Shown in pieces: positions 43,284 to 51,884 of a DNA stretch of 64,000 bases (the first letter of the stretch is position 1; the number at the start of each line of letters is the position of its first letter). The translations under genes and the position numbers were made by a program. The notes beneath the pieces are model-generated. The model worked only from the letters and a program-made list of their open reading frames with translations. It made no database searches and was not told the DNA's origin. This DNA comes from Nocardioides marmorisolisilvae (GTDB lineage Bacteria > Actinomycetota > Actinomycetes > Propionibacteriales > Nocardioidaceae), in assembly GCF_003725775.1 (NCBI RefSeq), contig NZ_RJSG01000002.1, positions 62,001 through 126,000 on the forward strand, read 5' to 3'.

Positions 43284-44657
43284 TCAGGAGCCCGCAGCGA
43301 TCCGTTCCAGGTTGGCCACCGCGTCGCCGACGTGCCCGACGTACCGGGCCAGCGCCTGCTGAGCACGCTCGGAGCCGAGGTGCTGCGGCAGCGACGCAAG
43401 CAGGTTGAGGCGGGTGCCGGCGACCCACGCCTGCAGGTCGGGCTCGGTCCGCCAGCTGCCCTCGGTGCGCCAGGTGCGCGCGACAGTGCGGGCCCACTCG
43501 TCGACGCCGACGGTGTAGTGGTTCGGCGGGCAGAGCCGGTTCTTGGTCTCGTCGTCGTCCCGCTTCGCCTCGACGAAGCCGAGCAGCGCCGCGTTGTACG
43601 GCGGCGTCTTGTGGCGCACCTGCTGAAGCACGATGCGCCCGTCGGCGAAGATCGGCGTCGGCGGGGCGTTGCGCAGGCCGTGGGCGGTGCAGTCGATGTG
43701 CAGCGCGCCGCCGGTCGGCACTTCGCCCTGGTCGAGCACGATGCGGTCGCGCTCGAGGCGACGCACGCGGCCGAGCCGGACGACGTCGGTGACGGTGCGG
43801 GCGCGCTGGAGCTCGTGGTCGTTCAGCATCGCGCCGCGCCACATGGTCGCCGGGATCGTCGGGTCGAGCCGGGTCAGCCGACCGGCGTCCTCCAGCAGGC
43901 CCAGCAGGTCGTCTTGGTCCTTCGCCGTCGCTCCGGCGTGCGCGTCGGCGGCGAAACCCTCGAGGCTGTCGACGGCCAGGTCGAGCGGCTGGAAGCGCGC
44001 CCGGTCCATGAACCAGGCCTCACGCGGCCTCACCCAGCGGATCCGCTCGGGGTCGACGTCGTGGTCGAGCAGCCACAGCACCGCATCGACCCCGGTCTTG
44101 CCTGCGCCGAGCACCGTGTAGCTCGATGACTCGACGTGGTCGCCGAGCAGGTGCACCGGGACGAAAGAGGCGTCGTCGGCGATGTCGAAGGACGGTGTGT
44201 GCGTCGCCGGGACCGAGACCTCGAGGTAGCCGGCGTCGACCACCCGGCGGCGTACCTCGAGCTCGTGCACCTCGCCGGTGGCCAGGTCGCGGAGGTGGCC
44301 GTCGTCGAGGTTCTCGTGGCCGAGCAGGACCCGGACCCGGCCGGTGGCGGCCAGCTTCTCGACCACGTCCGCGAAGTAGGTCTGCAGCTCGGTGGCGGTC
44401 GCGCGTTCGTAGAGGCCGGCGTTGGGCCCGTCGACGTCGATCCGGTTGCTGCCCAGCGGCATCGAGTCGACGCCGTAGTAGGCCGAGGGGGAGTGGAGCC
44501 GGACGAACGGGTAGACGTCGGCCCAGTGCCCACCGGGTTGCGTCCGCCGGTCGACGACGACCAGCTCGGCCTCGGGGTCGTGGGTGATCAGGGAGTCCGC
44601 GAAGGCGAGCCCGGACAAGCCCGCGCCGACGACCAGGTAGTCGGTGGACAGGTGCAT
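43284..44657 (-). CDS. FAD-dependent flavoprotein oxidoreductase (NAD(P)-binding)
   Basis: 457 residues. The N-terminal FAD site STDYLVVGAGLSGLAFADSLITHDPEAELVVVDRRTQPGGHW (about 4-43) and the second dinucleotide motif YTVLGAGKTGVDAVLWLLDHDVDPERIRWVRPREAWF (about 177-212) are like flavin-containing monooxygenases. There is no membrane segment. It may oxidise amines, sulphides or lipids, substrate unknown. It lies 17 bases upstream of the HD/LuxR gene on the same strand and is probably in one operon or in the same regulatory unit, though the LuxR gene has its own leaderless-type -10. Confidence 0.82.
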   Translation of the reverse strand: MHLSTDYLVVGAGLSGLAFADSLITHDPEAELVVVDRRTQPGGHWADVYPFVRLHSPSAYYGVDSMPLGSNRIDVDGPNAGLYERATATELQTYFADVVEKLAATGRVRVLLGHENLDDGHLRDLATGEVHELEVRRRVVDAGYLEVSVPATHTPSFDIADDASFVPVHLLGDHVESSSYTVLGAGKTGVDAVLWLLDHDVDPERIRWVRPREAWFMDRARFQPLDLAVDSLEGFAADAHAGATAKDQDDLLGLLEDAGRLTRLDPTIPATMWRGAMLNDHELQRARTVTDVVRLGRVRRLERDRIVLDQGEVPTGGALHIDCTAHGLRNAPPTPIFADGRIVLQQVRHKTPPYNAALLGFVEAKRDDDETKNRLCPPNHYTVGVDEWARTVARTWRTEGSWRTEPDLQAWVAGTRLNLLASLPQHLGSERAQQALARYVGHVGDAVANLERIAAGS

Positions 44658-44710
44658 CCGGACACGATCCTGGAAGGTGGCAGCGAGCGCCACCGCTTAA
44701 CGGTGCCGGT

Positions 44711-45727
44711 TCAGTCCGCCAGGATCGCGGCAACCTCGGGGGAGGCGAAGAACGGCTCGAGGCGGGTGCGCACCAGCGGCTCGAGCTCACCCTTGGCGTG
44801 CGCGTTCGCGAGCAACCCCGGGACGATCGCCACCGCGTGCTCGACCAGGTCGTCGCGGGTCAGGCCGAGGTCGGTGACGAGCTCGGTCGCGGGCGTCTCG
44901 CCGTAGACGCGGAAGAAGCCGTCGATCAGCGCATCGAGCAGGGCGCTCACCGGCTCGGTCGGTGCTCCGGCGATGACGATGTCTTGGATAAGGCCGGCGA
45001 CCCGCTGGGTGTCCGCGCGGGTGCCGATGTCCTTGAGGCGGGCGACCGGCTCGTCGGCGTACAGGTCGTAGACCTCGAGCACCGCGTCGCGGGTGGTCGG
45101 GTCCTTGAGCGTCTCGACGACGACCTTGTTCAGCCGGCGCATGGCGAAGCTGGCGCCCTTGCCGGCGGTGTCGCCGAGGACCTGCTGGAGCGACTTGTCG
45201 GCGGCACCGAGCATCTGGCCGGCGGCCTTCGTGCCGAAGGAGACCAGCGAGCCGACGCCCGGGATCTTGTCGGCGACCGCCTGGTTCATCTGCACCACGT
45301 CGTTGACGATCCGGCCCACGAACCGCGACGCCAGCGTGGCCACCAGCGGGCTCCGGGTCAGGTCGTCGAGCAGCTTCTCGACCAGCTCGACGTTGCCCAG
45401 GGCCTCGTCGGCCAGGCTCGCGACGTGGTCGCGATCGATCAGGTCGGACAGCGTGAAGGTCTCCGCCGGGCCGTCGTACAGGACGTCGGCCGCGGTCTCG
45501 ACGAGCGTGCTCGCCGCGGTGCTGGCCGGCACCGTCGCGGCGATCAGTCGGGCGATCGGCTTGATCTCCTCGGCGCTGGTCAACTCGCCGACGGTGATCC
45601 GCGACCCGATGGCGAGCAGCGTGTCGACGTCCTGCGCCAGCACCTCGGGCAGCTCGGGCCCGGTCAATTGCCCCACCAGCCAGGCGATCTGGGCGTCGAG
45701 CAGGCGGTCGGCGACGGTCTGGGGCAT
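44711..45727 (-). CDS. Conserved protein of unknown function, helical
   Basis: 338 residues, strongly helical, with no signal peptide or membrane segment. The N-terminus (MPQTVADRLLDAQIAWLVGQLTGPELPEVLAQDVDTLLAIGSRITVGELTSAEEI) and the central part (IVNDVVQMNQAVADKIPGVGSLVSFGTKAAGQMLGAADKSLQQVLGDTAGKGASFAMRRLNKV) are characteristic of a conserved actinobacterial family that I cannot name. A TAGAGT -10 box (45734-45739) six bases upstream gives a leaderless mRNA. It is divergent from glmU. Confidence 0.7.
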   Translation of the reverse strand: MPQTVADRLLDAQIAWLVGQLTGPELPEVLAQDVDTLLAIGSRITVGELTSAEEIKPIARLIAATVPASTAASTLVETAADVLYDGPAETFTLSDLIDRDHVASLADEALGNVELVEKLLDDLTRSPLVATLASRFVGRIVNDVVQMNQAVADKIPGVGSLVSFGTKAAGQMLGAADKSLQQVLGDTAGKGASFAMRRLNKVVVETLKDPTTRDAVLEVYDLYADEPVARLKDIGTRADTQRVAGLIQDIVIAGAPTEPVSALLDALIDGFFRVYGETPATELVTDLGLTRDDLVEHAVAIVPGLLANAHAKGELEPLVRTRLEPFFASPEVAAILAD

Positions 45728-45804
45728 GGCTCGACTCTAGAGAACTGGGAGGCGTCCGGCGCACGCGGGCTTCGGTAGGGTCGCAGGTGAGAAGAGGAGG
45801 CCTC

Positions 45805-47301
45805 GTGTCCACTGACCTGACGGTCATCGTCCTCGCCGCCGGCGGCGGTACCCGGATGAAGTCGAAGACCATGAAGGTGCTGCACCAGATCGCCGGGCGC
45901 AGCATGATCGGGCACGTCCTGCACGCTGCCTCGGCCCTGGAGCCGGCGCGCATCGTCGCCGTCGTCGGCAACCAGCGCGAGCAGGTCTCTGCGCACGTCG
46001 CCGAGCTCGTTCCGGGGATCGTGCTCGCGGTCCAGGAGACCCAGGACGGGACCGGCCACGCGGTCCGGATGGCCTGGGAGGCGCTGCCCGCCGACCAGCG
46101 CTCGGGCACCGTGCTCATCGCGTACGGCGACATGCCGATGCTCGAGGGTGAGAGCCTGCGAGCCTTCGTCGAGTTCCACCGCGCCGGCACCGACGCGATC
46201 AGCATCCTGACCGGGATCGTCGCTGACCCGCACGGCTACGGACGCATCGTCCGCGGCGACGACGGCGGGGTCGAGGCGATCGTCGAGCAGAAGGACGCCA
46301 GTGAGGAGCAGGCCGCGATCGCCGAGATCAACAGCGGCATCCTGGCCTTCGACGCGGACTTCCTCGACGGCGTGCTCCCGCGGCTGGGCAACCAGAACGC
46401 GGCCGGCGAGTACTACCTGACCGACACCGTCTCGCTGGCGCGCGGCGACGGCCGGACTGTCGGCGCCTTCGTCCTCGAGGACGTGATGCAGACCGAGGGC
46501 GTCAACGACCGCGCGCAGCTCGCCACCCTGGCCGCCGAGATGAACCGCCGGATCCTGGACCGCTGGATGCGTTCGGGCGTGACGATCATCGACCCGAGCA
46601 GCACCTGGATCGACGCGGACGTGAAGCTCGAGCCGGACGTCACCATCCTTCCCGGCGTGCAGCTGCTCGGCACGACCGTGGTCGCCGAGGACGCGGTCGT
46701 CGGCCCGGACTCGACCCTGCGCGACGTCGAGATCGGCGCCGGCGCCAAGGTGGTGCGCACCCACGGCGAGCTCGCGGTCATCGGCGCGGGCGCGAACGTC
46801 GGCCCGTTCTCCTACCTGCGACCCGGGACCGAGCTCGGTGCCGGCGGCAAGATCGGGGCGTTCGTCGAGACCAAGAACGCCCAGATCGGCGACGGCGCCA
46901 AGGTGCCGCACCTCTCCTACGTGGGCGACGCGACGATCGGGGAGGGCGCGAACATCGGCGCCGGCACGATCTTCGCCAACTACGACGGCGTCAAGAAGCA
47001 CCGCACCACGATCGGCGCGCACGCCAAGACCGCCAGCAACAACACCTTCGTCGCGCCGGTGACGGTCGGCGACGGCGCGGCCACCGGGGCCGGTTCGGTC
47101 ATCCGCCGCGACATCCCGCCGGGCACCCTGGCGGTGACCAGCGGGCCGCAGCGGCACTACGACGAGTGGGCCCAGGCCAAGCGCCCCGGTACAGACCAGG
47201 CGAAGGCGGCCGAGGCGGCGATGGGGGCCGAGGGCGCAGAAGTTCGTCCAGATGCTGGCACGCCGACGCCTGATGTTGGGGACGCGGCCACGAGTGAGTG
47301 A
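45805..47301 (+). CDS. glmU: Bifunctional UDP-GlcNAc pyrophosphorylase / GlcN-1-P acetyltransferase GlmU
   Basis: 498 residues. The N-terminal uridylyltransferase signature is LAAGGGTRMKSKTMKVLHQIAGR (about 10-32). The C-terminal left-handed beta-helix has hexapeptide repeats (DAVVGPDSTLRDVEIGAGAKV, then GPFSYLRPGTELGAGGKIGAFVETKNAQIGDGAKVPHLSYVGDATIGEGANIGAGTIFANYDGVKKHRTTIG). It makes UDP-GlcNAc for peptidoglycan. GTG 45805 has GAGGAGG upstream. The last 40 residues are disordered and acidic. It is next to prs, as in many actinobacteria. Confidence 0.96.
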   Translation: MSTDLTVIVLAAGGGTRMKSKTMKVLHQIAGRSMIGHVLHAASALEPARIVAVVGNQREQVSAHVAELVPGIVLAVQETQDGTGHAVRMAWEALPADQRSGTVLIAYGDMPMLEGESLRAFVEFHRAGTDAISILTGIVADPHGYGRIVRGDDGGVEAIVEQKDASEEQAAIAEINSGILAFDADFLDGVLPRLGNQNAAGEYYLTDTVSLARGDGRTVGAFVLEDVMQTEGVNDRAQLATLAAEMNRRILDRWMRSGVTIIDPSSTWIDADVKLEPDVTILPGVQLLGTTVVAEDAVVGPDSTLRDVEIGAGAKVVRTHGELAVIGAGANVGPFSYLRPGTELGAGGKIGAFVETKNAQIGDGAKVPHLSYVGDATIGEGANIGAGTIFANYDGVKKHRTTIGAHAKTASNNTFVAPVTVGDGAATGAGSVIRRDIPPGTLAVTSGPQRHYDEWAQAKRPGTDQAKAAEAAMGAEGAEVRPDAGTPTPDVGDAATSE

Positions 47302-47354
47302 GAATCGGAGCGACCGGACCTGATCACCCGGACACCCCTGAGGAGCGGCGCAGC

Positions 47355-48335
47355 GTGAGCGGTATGAAGAAAGCCACCGAGAAGAACCTGATGGTCTTCA
47401 GCGGTCGGGCCCATCCCGAGCTGGCCGCCGAGGTGGCCGATGCACTCGGTACGCCGCTGGTGCCGACCTCGGCGTACGAGTTCGCCAACTCGGAGATCTA
47501 CATCCGCTACGAGGAGTCCGTCCGCGGGTGCGACGCCTTCGTGCTCCAGAGCCACACCGCTCCGGTGAACGAGTGGATCATGGAGCACCTGATCATGGTC
47601 GACGCCCTCAAGCGCGCCTCGGCCAAGCGGATCACCGTGGTGATGCCGTTCTGGGGCTACAGCCGCCAGGACAAGAAGCACCGCGGCCGCGAGCCGATCT
47701 CGGCCCGGCTGATGGCCGACCTGTTCAAGACCGCGGGCGCCGACCGGATCATCACCGTCGACCTGCACGCCGACCAGCTCCAGGGCTTCTTCGACGGCCC
47801 GGTCGACCACCTGATGGCGCTGCCGATCCTCACCGACTACATCAAGGACAAGTACGGCGACCAGCCGCTGGCCGTGGTCTCGCCGGACGCCGGCCGGATC
47901 AAGGTCGCCGAGCGCTGGGCCGAGCGGCTCGGCGGCGTTCCGCTGGCGTTCATCCACAAGACCCGCAACATCGACCGCCCGAACGAGACGGTCGCCAACC
48001 GCGTCGTCGGTGACGTCACCGGCAAGATGTGCGTGCTGACCGACGACATCATCGACACCGGCGGCACCATCGTGAAGGCCGCCGAGGCCCTGATGAACGA
48101 CGGCGCGGCCGGCGTGATCATCGCCGCCACCCACGCGATCCTCTCCGACCCGGCCGTCGACCGGCTGAAGAACTCCCCGGCCGTCGAGGTGGTCATCACC
48201 AACACGCTGCCGCTGGCTCCTGAGAAGGAGTTCGACAAGCTGACCTGCCTCTCGATCGCGCCGCTGCTCTCGCGCGCGATCAAGGAGGTCTTCGAGGACG
48301 GCTCGGTCACCAGCATGTTCGACGGCCACGCCTGA
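47355..48335 (+). CDS. prs: Ribose-phosphate pyrophosphokinase
   Basis: 326 residues from GTG 47355 (GAGGAGC upstream). Class I PRPP synthase: DAFVLQSHTAPVNEWIMEHLIMVDALKRASAKRITVVMPFWGYSRQDKKHRGREPISARLMADLF (about 56-120) contains the ATP flexible loop, DRIITVDLHADQLQGFFDGPVDHL the metal site, and MCVLTDDIIDTGGTIVKAAEAL (about 225-246) the PRPP-binding loop. It makes PRPP for nucleotide, His and Trp synthesis. The preferred start excludes an upstream GTG overlapping glmU. The hairpin element L begins three bases after the stop. Confidence 0.96.
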   Translation: MSGMKKATEKNLMVFSGRAHPELAAEVADALGTPLVPTSAYEFANSEIYIRYEESVRGCDAFVLQSHTAPVNEWIMEHLIMVDALKRASAKRITVVMPFWGYSRQDKKHRGREPISARLMADLFKTAGADRIITVDLHADQLQGFFDGPVDHLMALPILTDYIKDKYGDQPLAVVSPDAGRIKVAERWAERLGGVPLAFIHKTRNIDRPNETVANRVVGDVTGKMCVLTDDIIDTGGTIVKAAEALMNDGAAGVIIAATHAILSDPAVDRLKNSPAVEVVITNTLPLAPEKEFDKLTCLSIAPLLSRAIKEVFEDGSVTSMFDGHA

Positions 48336-48337
48336 TC

Positions 48338-48392
48338 GTTTGCTACGCCAGCGTCGTCTGGTGATCGGTTCGGCAGCCCTGCTGTAGCAAGC
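48338..48392. repeat. Hairpin element L, flanking the nuclease-like gene
   Basis: Terminal inverted repeat TTGCTAC (48340-48346) and GTAGCAA (48384-48390), extended by one G-C and one wobble pair, around 37 bases that include CCAG-CGTCGT-CTGG and GGTT-CGGC-AGCC hairpins. The end of the element is five bases from the stop of the nuclease-like gene. Confidence 0.8.
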
Positions 48393-48396
48393 CGGG

Positions 48397-49365
48397 CTAG
48401 AGCGGGCCGGGATCTGCTTTCACGAGCCATGTCCGGGCGGTCGTGGACGCACGGGCGCGCTCGACAGCTGCCCGGATGCGGGCCACCACGAGCTGCTTGT
48501 CGTGGAGGTCGGCACCCACCACCCGGAACGGCTCGAGCCCGACCGCCCGGAACTGGTCGTCCCGACGGAGATCGTCGCGGTGTCTCGCTTGCGACCGGTG
48601 GTCCGCCCCGTCGTACTCTCCGATGACGCCCAACTCCTCGCACAGCAGGTCCGGCCTCCCGATGCGCCTGCCGCTCCCGTTCGCGATCGGCCAGTTGCAC
48701 CTCGGCTCCGGGAGACCTGCATCCAACCGCCAGGTCAGGCGGAGCAGCGTCTCTCGGGGTGAGAGGCTCCGCGGGTCGGCCAGCTCGGCTGCCCGCCTGG
48801 CCTGAGGTAGCCCGGTCCAGCCCGACATCGTCGCTAGGTAGGCGCGCAACGTCGGCAGTGTCACGACGTTCGCAGCGACGGCCATGTCGATCGCAACCAC
48901 GGCGTTCCGGAGGCCGGCTGCGCGACGGGCAGCATCGAACGTCGCGCGCACCCCGGTCGTGACCGGAACGCCGTACACCCTCGTCACGTCAGTGGGGTCC
49001 AGACGTTCCCGGTGCACCTCGATGCCAGGTGACGCTCGAAGGGCGGTCCCAGGCGGCACGACCACCGGAACAGGGAGCACGGTCCGGCCGTCGGTCGCCA
49101 GCCCGTCTGCGTAGCCGACCCCGAGCATTCGTTGCGCTGCCCACCCCGTGACCGCTCCGGCTGCAGGAAGCCGACCGGACGCCTCGAGGACACGCTGCTC
49201 GACGAGACCCGCGTCGGCATCGGACGGCACGTAGAGCCCGGGAGACGTCCGGCGCCAAAAGGGACCCCGCGCCTGTCCGGGGGTAGGCCCGGATCTCCCG
49301 TCAGGATCGATCGAAACGGGGTGGACCAAGACAGGTCGGGCGGCGCGAAGTTTCCATTCAGACAT
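48397..49365 (-). CDS. DUF559/Vsr-like nuclease with AbiEi-like N-terminal domain
   Basis: 322 residues. The N-terminal part (WRRTSPGLYVPSDADAGLVEQRVLEASGRLPAAGAVTGWAAQRMLGV) is like AbiEi-type winged-helix or antitoxin-like domains, common at the start of this actinobacterial family. The C-terminal part (SPRETLLRLTWRLDAGLPEPRCNWPI, then IGRPDLLCEELGVIGEYDGADH, then DDLRRDDQFRAVGLEPFRVVGAD) resembles the PD-(D/E)XK fold of DUF559/Vsr endonucleases: E in SPRETLL, D in RPDLL, E and D in GEYDG. It is tightly bracketed by two inverted hairpin elements and interrupts the prs-rplY order. Biological role unknown; defence, repair and selfish mobility are all possible. Confidence 0.75.
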   Translation of the reverse strand: MSEWKLRAARPVLVHPVSIDPDGRSGPTPGQARGPFWRRTSPGLYVPSDADAGLVEQRVLEASGRLPAAGAVTGWAAQRMLGVGYADGLATDGRTVLPVPVVVPPGTALRASPGIEVHRERLDPTDVTRVYGVPVTTGVRATFDAARRAAGLRNAVVAIDMAVAANVVTLPTLRAYLATMSGWTGLPQARRAAELADPRSLSPRETLLRLTWRLDAGLPEPRCNWPIANGSGRRIGRPDLLCEELGVIGEYDGADHRSQARHRDDLRRDDQFRAVGLEPFRVVGADLHDKQLVVARIRAAVERARASTTARTWLVKADPGPL

Positions 49366-49400
49366 GGCCCGACGCTGGCCGATTTCCCAGCCCCACCTGC
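49366..49400 (-). promoter_or_regulatory. Promoter of the nuclease-like gene
   Basis: A CAGCGT -10 box (49372-49377 on the minus strand) lies six bases before the ATG, so the mRNA is leaderless. Element R begins at 49401, at the upstream edge of this promoter. Confidence 0.45.
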
Positions 49401-49453
49401 GTTGCTACGTGAGCGCTGTGGAAACACCCCGGCCACGACGCTCCTGTAGCAAC
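49401..49453. repeat. Hairpin element R, inverted copy of element L
   Basis: GTTGCTAC (49401-49408) and GTAGCAAC (49446-49453) around 37 bases, the same interior length as element L. The reverse complement of the interior agrees with that of L at about 20 of 37 bases, including AGCGTCGT at the same place and CAGC near the end. The two therefore form an inverted pair. Confidence 0.8.
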
Positions 49454-49682
49454 CGACTGGATTTCCCTTGTCTGCAAGGGGCCGCTAAGATTTTCCGGTT
49501 GCCTCGGCGAGGGAGCGGTCCCGACAGGGATGTTCCGTGATCGACGCGGTCGGTTCGTGAATCCATGCACCGTGCCCCGTCGGCGCGCGGTGCATGTCTG
49601 TATCCGACACCGTGTGTCTCCGGACCGATCCACCCCGGGCAGCCACCCGACACAGAACTTCCTCTACTCCAGGAGCCCCACC
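49454..49682 (+). promoter_or_regulatory. Leader of rplY with strong hairpin
   Basis: 229 bases between element R and rplY. It contains the perfect 9-bp stem CATGCACCG/CGGTGCATG (49564-49572 with 49588-49596) around a 15-base interior. No known riboswitch is recognised. The length and the hairpin suggest control of rplY after transcription starts (inference). Confidence 0.4.
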
Positions 49683-50366
49683 ATGTCCGAAGACCTCATC
49701 ATCGCCGAGACCCGCAGCGAGTTCGGCAAGGGCGCTGCCCGCCGGATCCGTCGCGCGAACAAGGTGCCGGCCGTCATCTACGGTCACGGCAACGACCCGA
49801 TCCACGTGACCCTGCCGGGCCACGACACCCTGATGGCGATCAAGCACGGTGGCGCGAACGCGGTGCTGAACATCGAGATCGACGGCAAGGTCCAGCTCGC
49901 GCTGACCAAGCAGGTCCAGGCCGACCCGATCAAGGGCTTCCTCGAGCACGTCGACTTCGTCGCCGTGAAGAAGGGCGAGAAGGTCACCGTCGAGGTCCCG
50001 GTCCACACCACCGGTGAGGCCGCCAAGGAGACCTTCGTCCAGATCGAGAACAACGTGGTCACCCTCGAGGCCGAGGCCACCCACATCCCCGAGGCCATCG
50101 AGGTCGACATCGAGGGCGCCGAGGTCGGCACCCAGATCCTCGCCGGCCAGCTGACGCTGCCGAAGGGCTCGGTCCTGGTGAGCGACTCCGAGCAGCTGAT
50201 CGTCAACATCACCCAGGCCGTCTCGGCCGCCGAGGTGGAGGCCGAGCTCGCCGAGGCTGAGGCCGAGGCCGGCATCGAGCACGACGCTCCGGCTGACGAG
50301 GCCGCCGGCGACGAGGCTCCGGCCGAGGGCGACGCTCCGGCTGAGGGATCCGCCGACTCCGAGTGA
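49683..50366 (+). CDS. rplY: Ribosomal protein L25/general stress protein Ctc (long form)
   Basis: 227 residues, two-domain Ctc type. The L25 domain (MSEDLIIAETRSEFGKGAARRIRRANKVPAVIYGHGNDPIHVTL, about 1-44) binds 5S rRNA. The TL5-like C-terminal domain (about 95-185) is followed by an acidic Ala/Glu tail (AEVEAELAEAEAEAGIEHDAPADEAAG) that may be disordered. AGGAGC precedes ATG. rplY lies next to pth in M. tuberculosis as well. An unusually long leader with a hairpin is upstream. Confidence 0.94.
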   Translation: MSEDLIIAETRSEFGKGAARRIRRANKVPAVIYGHGNDPIHVTLPGHDTLMAIKHGGANAVLNIEIDGKVQLALTKQVQADPIKGFLEHVDFVAVKKGEKVTVEVPVHTTGEAAKETFVQIENNVVTLEAEATHIPEAIEVDIEGAEVGTQILAGQLTLPKGSVLVSDSEQLIVNITQAVSAAEVEAELAEAEAEAGIEHDAPADEAAGDEAPAEGDAPAEGSADSE

Positions 50367-50403
50367 GTCGGCCTCCCAGGGTCGTCGAGCCGGTCGAGAC
50401 GCC

Positions 50404-50997
50404 GTGAGTGACTCTGACACCTGGCTGATCGTCGGGCTGGGCAACCCCGGCCCGACGTACGCCGGCACCCGGCACAACATCGGGTACCTCGTCGTCGACG
50501 AGCTGGCCCGCCGGATGGGCGGCAGCCTGAAGTCGCACAAGTCCGGGCGCGCCGAGGTCCTCGAGGGCCGGCTCGCGCCGCCCGGTGCTCCGGCGCCGAA
50601 GGTGGTGCTGGGTCGTGCCCGGGGCTACATGAACGAGTCCGGGGGACCGGTCTCGACACTGGCGAAGTTCTACAGCGTCGACGCCGCGCACATCATCGCG
50701 ATCCACGACGAGCTGGACATCGACTTCGGCACGCTCCGGATCAAGCTCGGCGGCGGCGACAACGGCCACAACGGCCTGAAGTCCATGCGTGCCTCGCTCG
50801 GCACCGGCGACTTCTACCGGGTGCGTGCCGGTATCGGCCGCCCGCCCGGGCGCCAGGACCCGGCCGACTTCGTGCTCGGCAACTACTCGACGGTCGAGCG
50901 CAAGGAGCTGCCCTTCCAGATCGACTCGGCCGCGGACGCGGTGGAGTGCCTGATCGAGAAGGGTCTGGACGAGACGCAGCAACGCTTCAACCGCTGA
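50404..50997 (+). CDS. pth: Peptidyl-tRNA hydrolase
   Basis: 197 residues. LIVGLGNPGPTYAGTRHNIGYLVVDELA (about 8-35) gives the Asn and catalytic His (His 24-like) of Pth; YMNESGGPVSTLAKFY and IHDELDIDFGTLRIKLGGGDNGHNGLKSM (about 98-126) supply further conserved residues. It releases peptides from peptidyl-tRNA during recycling. GTG start, 37 bases after rplY, probably cotranscribed. The sequence GTCGAGCCGGTCGAGAC just before the start looks like a decayed copy of the interspersed repeat. Confidence 0.95.
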   Translation: MSDSDTWLIVGLGNPGPTYAGTRHNIGYLVVDELARRMGGSLKSHKSGRAEVLEGRLAPPGAPAPKVVLGRARGYMNESGGPVSTLAKFYSVDAAHIIAIHDELDIDFGTLRIKLGGGDNGHNGLKSMRASLGTGDFYRVRAGIGRPPGRQDPADFVLGNYSTVERKELPFQIDSAADAVECLIEKGLDETQQRFNR

Positions 50998-51015
50998 GGC
51001 CCTAGGGTCGGCTGC

Positions 51016-51810
51016 GTGACTGACTTCGACCCCGGTACGCCGCCCGCGGAGGCGCTCGAGAACGACCACCTCTTCGCAGCCTGGGCCGCGACCGCCGCAG
51101 GCTCACTGCTGCTGGGTGTCCGCGAGAGCGGCCTGGAGGGCAAGGCGCTCAAGGACGCCGGCGACCTGGCCTCGCACGAGCTGCTCATGAAGCTGTTCGC
51201 CCAGTACATGCCCGACGACGCGGTCCTCTCCGAGGAGGAGCATCGCGGCACGAGCGGCCAGCACGACCGGCGGACGGCGAAGCGGGTCTGGATCATCGAC
51301 CCGGTCGACGGCACCCGCGAGTACTCCGAGCCGCCGCGCGACGACTGGGCGGTCCACGTGGCGCTGTGGCAGGAAGGCGCTCTGGTCGCCGGCGCCGTCG
51401 CACAGCCCGCGATGGGGAAGACCTTCCACACCGGCCAGCCACCGCTGGTCCCGGCGCGCACCGCTCCCCGGCCGCGGATCGCCGTCTCCCGGACCCGCCC
51501 GCCGGCTTTCGTCCAGGAGCTCGCGCTCGAGATCGGCGCCGAGCTGGTGCCGATGGGCTCGGCCGGAGCGAAGGTCATCTCGGTGGCTCGCGACGTCACC
51601 GACGCCTACGTGCACGCCGGTGGTCAGTACGAGTGGGACTCGGCCGCGCCGGTCGCGGTCGCCCGTGCCGCCGGGCTGTTCACCAGCCGCATCGACGGGT
51701 CGGAGCTGCTCTACAACCAGGACGAGGTGCTGCTGCCCGACCTGATCGTGTGCCGGCCCGAGCTGGCCGAGCCGATCCTGGAGTTCATCGCCAAGCACGG
51801 GACCGACTAG
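51016..51810 (+). CDS. cysQ: 3'(2'),5'-bisphosphate nucleotidase CysQ
   Basis: 264 residues of the inositol-monophosphatase superfamily. LSEEEHRGTSGQHDRRTAKRVWIIDPVDGTREY (about 73-105) carries the first metal site (EE) and the DPVDGT motif; YVHAGGQYEWDSAAPVAVARAAG (about 197-219) has the WDxAAP motif of the second metal site. It hydrolyses PAP/PAPS-type nucleotides, recycling sulfate-assimilation products; a sulfotransferase-like gene is present at 12610, but the link is only thematic. TAGGGT -10 (51003-51008), leaderless. Confidence 0.92.
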   Translation: MTDFDPGTPPAEALENDHLFAAWAATAAGSLLLGVRESGLEGKALKDAGDLASHELLMKLFAQYMPDDAVLSEEEHRGTSGQHDRRTAKRVWIIDPVDGTREYSEPPRDDWAVHVALWQEGALVAGAVAQPAMGKTFHTGQPPLVPARTAPRPRIAVSRTRPPAFVQELALEIGAELVPMGSAGAKVISVARDVTDAYVHAGGQYEWDSAAPVAVARAAGLFTSRIDGSELLYNQDEVLLPDLIVCRPELAEPILEFIAKHGTD

Positions 51811-51811
51811 C

Positions 51812-51846
51812 GCTGCAAGGCGGCTGCAACCGCCGGACGAGAACCT
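51812..51846 (+). promoter_or_regulatory. SARP-type promoter: GCTGCAA direct repeats, site A
   Basis: GCTGCAA at 51812-51818 and 51823-51829 (11 bases apart), then 11 bases, then -10 GAACCT (51841-51846). The geometry equals that of site B at 57137-57171. SARP regulators bind heptamer direct repeats at 11-bp spacing near -10 (established knowledge). Confidence 0.6.
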
Positions 51847-51884
51847 CGGGTGACACGATGACACCAACCCGAAGCGAGGCAGCG

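Noticed and set aside
47298-47354. Upstream GTG start for prs overlapping the glmU stop
   Set aside because: The extra residues do not match the PRPP synthase N-terminus, and GTG 47355 has a ribosome site.
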